DNA of 64,000 nt from Vanessa cardui (taxonomy: Eukaryota > Arthropoda > Insecta > Lepidoptera > Nymphalidae): contig NC_061154.1 of NCBI RefSeq assembly GCF_905220365.1, positions 2,666,001-2,730,000 of the forward strand, in the 5' to 3' direction. Under the pieces are notes generated by a model that worked only from the letters and a program-made list of their open reading frames with translations, did not search any database and had not been told where the DNA came from. How positions within the stretch are numbered: position 1 is the first letter of the stretch; each line of letters begins with the position of its first letter. The translations under genes and the position numbers were made by a program. Below, one piece after another: positions 61,000 through 64,000 of the stretch.

Positions 61000-61330
61000 C
61001 CCGGTTACTTTTCACCCTGGTAACTCGTAGTGGAGGTGTCCGCGGACATGAATCAGGTCCAGGTGGAAACCAAAGCGAGCGGCGACCTTCCAGTATCTAG
61101 GGAGATGTGGTGTGACAGGGGACCAATCGAATTCTGGTGCGTAAACAGGAAGAGGAACTAGAGTTCCCATTATTAGACCTGGCGACAGTAGAGGCGATTC
61201 ACCCCCACTTTTCACCTTCACTGATAAACTGAACAAAATCTATTCCCCCTGGTGTAAGAAGCAGGAACTTCAATACCTTGGAGACCGCAATGTGGGCCAA
61301 CTGCCAGGGTATCATGGTAACATACGAGAG
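61000..61330. other. GC-richer block of unknown nature
   Basis: It contains 'gtggaggtgtccgcggacat', 'gaccttccagtatctaggga' and 'gggccaactgccagggtatc'. A 74-codon minus frame (61012-61236; starts MFSLSVKVKSGGESP) is open but unrecognised, with no signal peptide or known motif. A repeat fragment or an isolated exon are both possible; no convincing splice sites define an exon. Confidence 0.35.
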
Positions 61331-62032
61331 AGATGAGATGAGCTACTAGTAATTTAATCAAGGGTGCAAGCGATACAAGACATTTGATCAAATGTTTGGC
61401 ATTTGTGTTTTTTTAGTTGTACAATTTTTCTTGTAATATTATTTTCTATAAACCGATGGGAGAAGTACATTGGTTCCAGCTTAGAGAGCTAGCTGGGAAT
61501 TTTATGACAAATTATTTAAAGTCAATGTGTTGGTAAATTACTGTCGGGAGAAAGCCAGAGAAAGATCCAGCTGGAAAACTATTTGATCAGTTTAAGGGTA
61601 ACCCACAGCTCTTATGCCGAATATGACGAAAACGATTGTCTAAAGATGAAGGTATCTTTCCAGAATAACTCCGATAGTTCCTAGAATAAAATTAAATAAG
61701 AAATATCAAGATATTTTTACAACGGCTTTAAGGTCTGTTCGACTACAAATCTCTTATAATAATTGATTGAATCAGCGGACTCGACTCCGTGTTGGCGGAA
61801 CGTGCCTTCTATATAATAGTTATCTTTGACTTATTTGTCATGAGACACGACTTCAAATTATTTGTATTTACTGAATCCGATTTCTGATTTATATTTCGAA
61901 CGAAATCAGATAAAAATATAATATCAAGTTTAATTCGAGTTGGTTGTTTCTCAACTAACAGATCGTTATTTTACCCGACGCGAAATAAAGGCTCTATAAA
62001 AAAATAATGAAAAAATATACCAATACATAAAA
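61331..62032. other. Non-coding stretch, no feature seen
   Basis: No repeat or exon recognised. Confidence 0.4.
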
Positions 62033-62270
62033 TAAAAATGGCTGTGTCCGTTCGTAACATTAAAGTTACCGCTTTTATCTAAATGCATATCTGTGTACAC
62101 ATACCAAAATATACTTTTTTTCAGAATTTTTGTCTGTCTGTCTGTCTGTTTGTTTTGGCTAATTTCTGAAACGACTCATACTCATACAATTTTGATGAGA
62201 TTCACTGGCAGATTGCTGATGTAATAAGAAGGAACTTTGATTACAACAATAATTTTTTTGTTCAATTTAA
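62033..62270 (+). repeat. Dispersed repeat H, copy 2, with (TCTG)n
   Basis: It contains 'ggctgtgtccgttcgtaaca', a (TCTG) run at about 62130-62150, 'ggctaatttctgaaacgact' and 'gagattcactggcagattgc'. It is related to 36190-36330. Confidence 0.6.
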
Positions 62271-63009
62271 TTTAGTTTAAAAATAAAATATAATAGACTA
62301 TAAGAGGTCATTTCTGCCTTTTCACTGATTATCATATGAATTAGTTTAATAGTAAGAAAGTTGATGTGCGTCAGCATTAACAATTATAGACAATAAATTC
62401 GATACTTATTCAGCTTTATAAATAGTGTTATGGATATTTTCACAATATATTAATGACCGAACATACCATTAATATTTATTTATGTATAAGACATATTTAT
62501 TATTTTAAGTAAAATTTGTATATAACAATAAATAATTATTACAGCGTAGATATCGATCAGCTAAGATAGAACGTCAAATCTCTCGGCGCCTATTTTCCAA
62601 TATCTCGTTTCTCGTGGCCCGCTGACAGTAGGACAGACGGAAAATCCCGAGCTACGACATAAGGTAAACAGACAATAATCTGACTTAGTGCACAATATTT
62701 AACAATGGAGGAACAAGCCTTATTTAATTGCTAGAGTTTTTACATTATTTGCTACTAGAGAATTTAATTAATTTTGCTATAATATTTTATAAAATGAATT
62801 GAATTATTTATGCTTGATATAAAAGACATTTTTACCTTGCCCTTTCGTTAATTCAAATTCTTTGTAAAAATACATTGGTAAAAAAGGCATATTATTCGAC
62901 AATTTTATATATGATAAAAACGTGGATTTAATACCTGGTTACTTCCACGCCGGATATGTTACATATATAATTGTAGTAGTAATAACTAGCATGACTGTAT
63001 TTTTTTAAT
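62271..63009. other. Non-coding stretch, no feature seen
   Basis: No repeat or exon recognised. Confidence 0.4.
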
Positions 63010-63170
63010 GTTGAAAAAGAGTAACTACTGGGAGTCTTGCTGGTTCTTGTCGGTAGAATCTACTTTCCGAACCGGTGGTAGCTTTACTTAATTGATAAAA
63101 GGATTATTTAAAAGTGCTCGTAAAAGCCTACTTTAATAAAGTTTATTTTGATTTGCTTTGATTTTAAATG
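63010..63170 (+). mobile_element. LINE 3' UTR fragment
   Basis: It contains 'aaagagtaactactgggagt', 'ctggttcttgtcggtagaat', 'tttccgaaccggtggtagct' and the tail 'tttattttgatttgctttga', matching the 3' UTR of 28913-29372 in the opposite orientation. No coding part. Confidence 0.85.
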
Positions 63171-63494
63171 ATAGATTGAGTATAACAATTGAATATCATT
63201 ATGTACTAATCTTGTACCTGTTAGGATTAGCCCAGGCAACGAAGGTAAAATAAAAATAATAAATACGAAAGTTTTGAAATTTGTTTATAATGTTCATTCT
63301 GGCTTATTAATGAACGGGTTAAAAGTCCCGAACAATTGAAGCGCCGGAATCGCCGCCATCTTGAAAAAAAGGTGCACTTTTATGGTTTTTGCTAAATATC
63401 TTCTCAATTATGATATTTATTGAAAAAATAGTTATTACAAAAGTTGGAGAATATTTATATATTTAGTTTTTTTATATTTATTTAGTTATATGGT

Positions 63495-63697
63495 ATCTCG
63501 TGCTCGGCGGTGAAGGAAAACATCGTGAGGAAGCCTGCTTGTGTCTAATTTCATCGAAATTCTGCCACATATCATTCTACCAACCCGCATTAGAACAGTG
63601 TGGTGGAATAAGTTCCAAATCCTCTCCTTAATGAGAGAGGAGGCCTTAGCCCAGCAGTGGGAAATTTACAGGCTGTTATTTTACTTTACTTTTCTTT
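63495..63697 (+). mobile_element. Metulj-type SINE, 5'-truncated
   Basis: It starts at 'tctcgtgctcggcggtgaag' and runs to 'gggaaatttacaggctgtta' plus a TTTAC tail. The head is absent. The long open frame starting inside it is incidental. Confidence 0.9.
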
Positions 63698-64000
63698 TGG
63701 TATTTTATAAACAGAAGGACAAACACGAATCTATTTCATGCCTAATTTCATCAGATAATTACATTTTTTTAAAAACGCTGTATCGACTATCTCTTCCTCA
63801 TAAAAAAAAACACCTAAGTATCAATTTCCATATTTCATACATTGAAAAAGGGCAACTTATGTACAAACCTTCGTTGGGTACGAAGAAAGGATTTCATTGG
63901 AAAATGAATTCTTAAAAAAAACCTTGAACATTTTATTTACTCTTATTATTTTTATCTTAGTTGATTGAATGAATAGCCACTTTTAATAATCTGCCATCAC

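Noticed and set aside
63541..63915. 124-codon frame, the longest in the window
   Set aside because: Its first half is a SINE and the rest is unrelated AT-rich DNA; there is no coding signal.

Overview
This window looks like a non-coding, repeat-rich stretch of a butterfly or moth genome, most likely a nymphalid butterfly. The base composition is strongly AT-rich, almost no long open reading frame has coding character, and the window is full of short dispersed repeats that I associate with Lepidoptera. These include about fifteen copies of a tRNA-derived SINE of the Metulj type ('gctgagatggcccagtggtt' head, 'ctcgtgctcggcggtgaagg' middle, 'cagtgggaaatttacaggct' end), several other SINE or LINE tails, and several MITEs. 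All family assignments rest on recognition by eye; no database was searched.

The only host-gene structure I can support is a candidate first coding exon on the minus strand at 10758-10837. It encodes a signal peptide and ends in a textbook 5' splice donor (GTAAGT). It sits in the only long CpG-rich island of the window (about 10758-11085), with CCAAT-, TATA- and E-box-like motifs upstream. If this is right, 1-10757 is the start of a long first intron and most of the window to the right is intergenic. A second, weaker coding relic (13369-13713, minus) has protein-like sequence with one frameshift; I do not recognise it.

Layout: 1-10.7 kb is sparse (LINE tail at 2.7 kb, two SINEs at 4.6 and 5.9 kb). 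10.7-11.1 kb is the promoter and exon 1. 13.4 kb is the pseudogene candidate. 14.7-16.3 kb is a 1.5 kb inverted-repeat-bounded element with a SINE-like repeat and a hairpin nested in it. 16.7-36 kb carries mixed SINEs, LINE 3' ends, a MITE and a foldback element. 43.6 kb holds a 390-bp MITE with a visible 9-bp target-site duplication inside another repeat. 49.8-51.2 kb has LINE relics, including a zinc-knuckle fragment. 52.0-54.7 kb is the most complex locus: a SINE with a perfect 138-bp AT-rich palindrome, half of that SINE duplicated, and a 2.06-kb element with about 204-bp direct terminal repeats inserted into the duplicate. That element carries a short ORF and a 43-bp minisatellite of 15 units. 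56.6-59.5 kb has a SINE with two local inverted duplications, a second MITE copy, and a 174-bp near-perfect snapback hairpin with an 8-bp target duplication.

There is no operon or pathway to describe. The elements interact by nesting: SINEs and LINE tails act as landing sites, and their short AT tracts appear to seed long AT microsatellites and palindromes.
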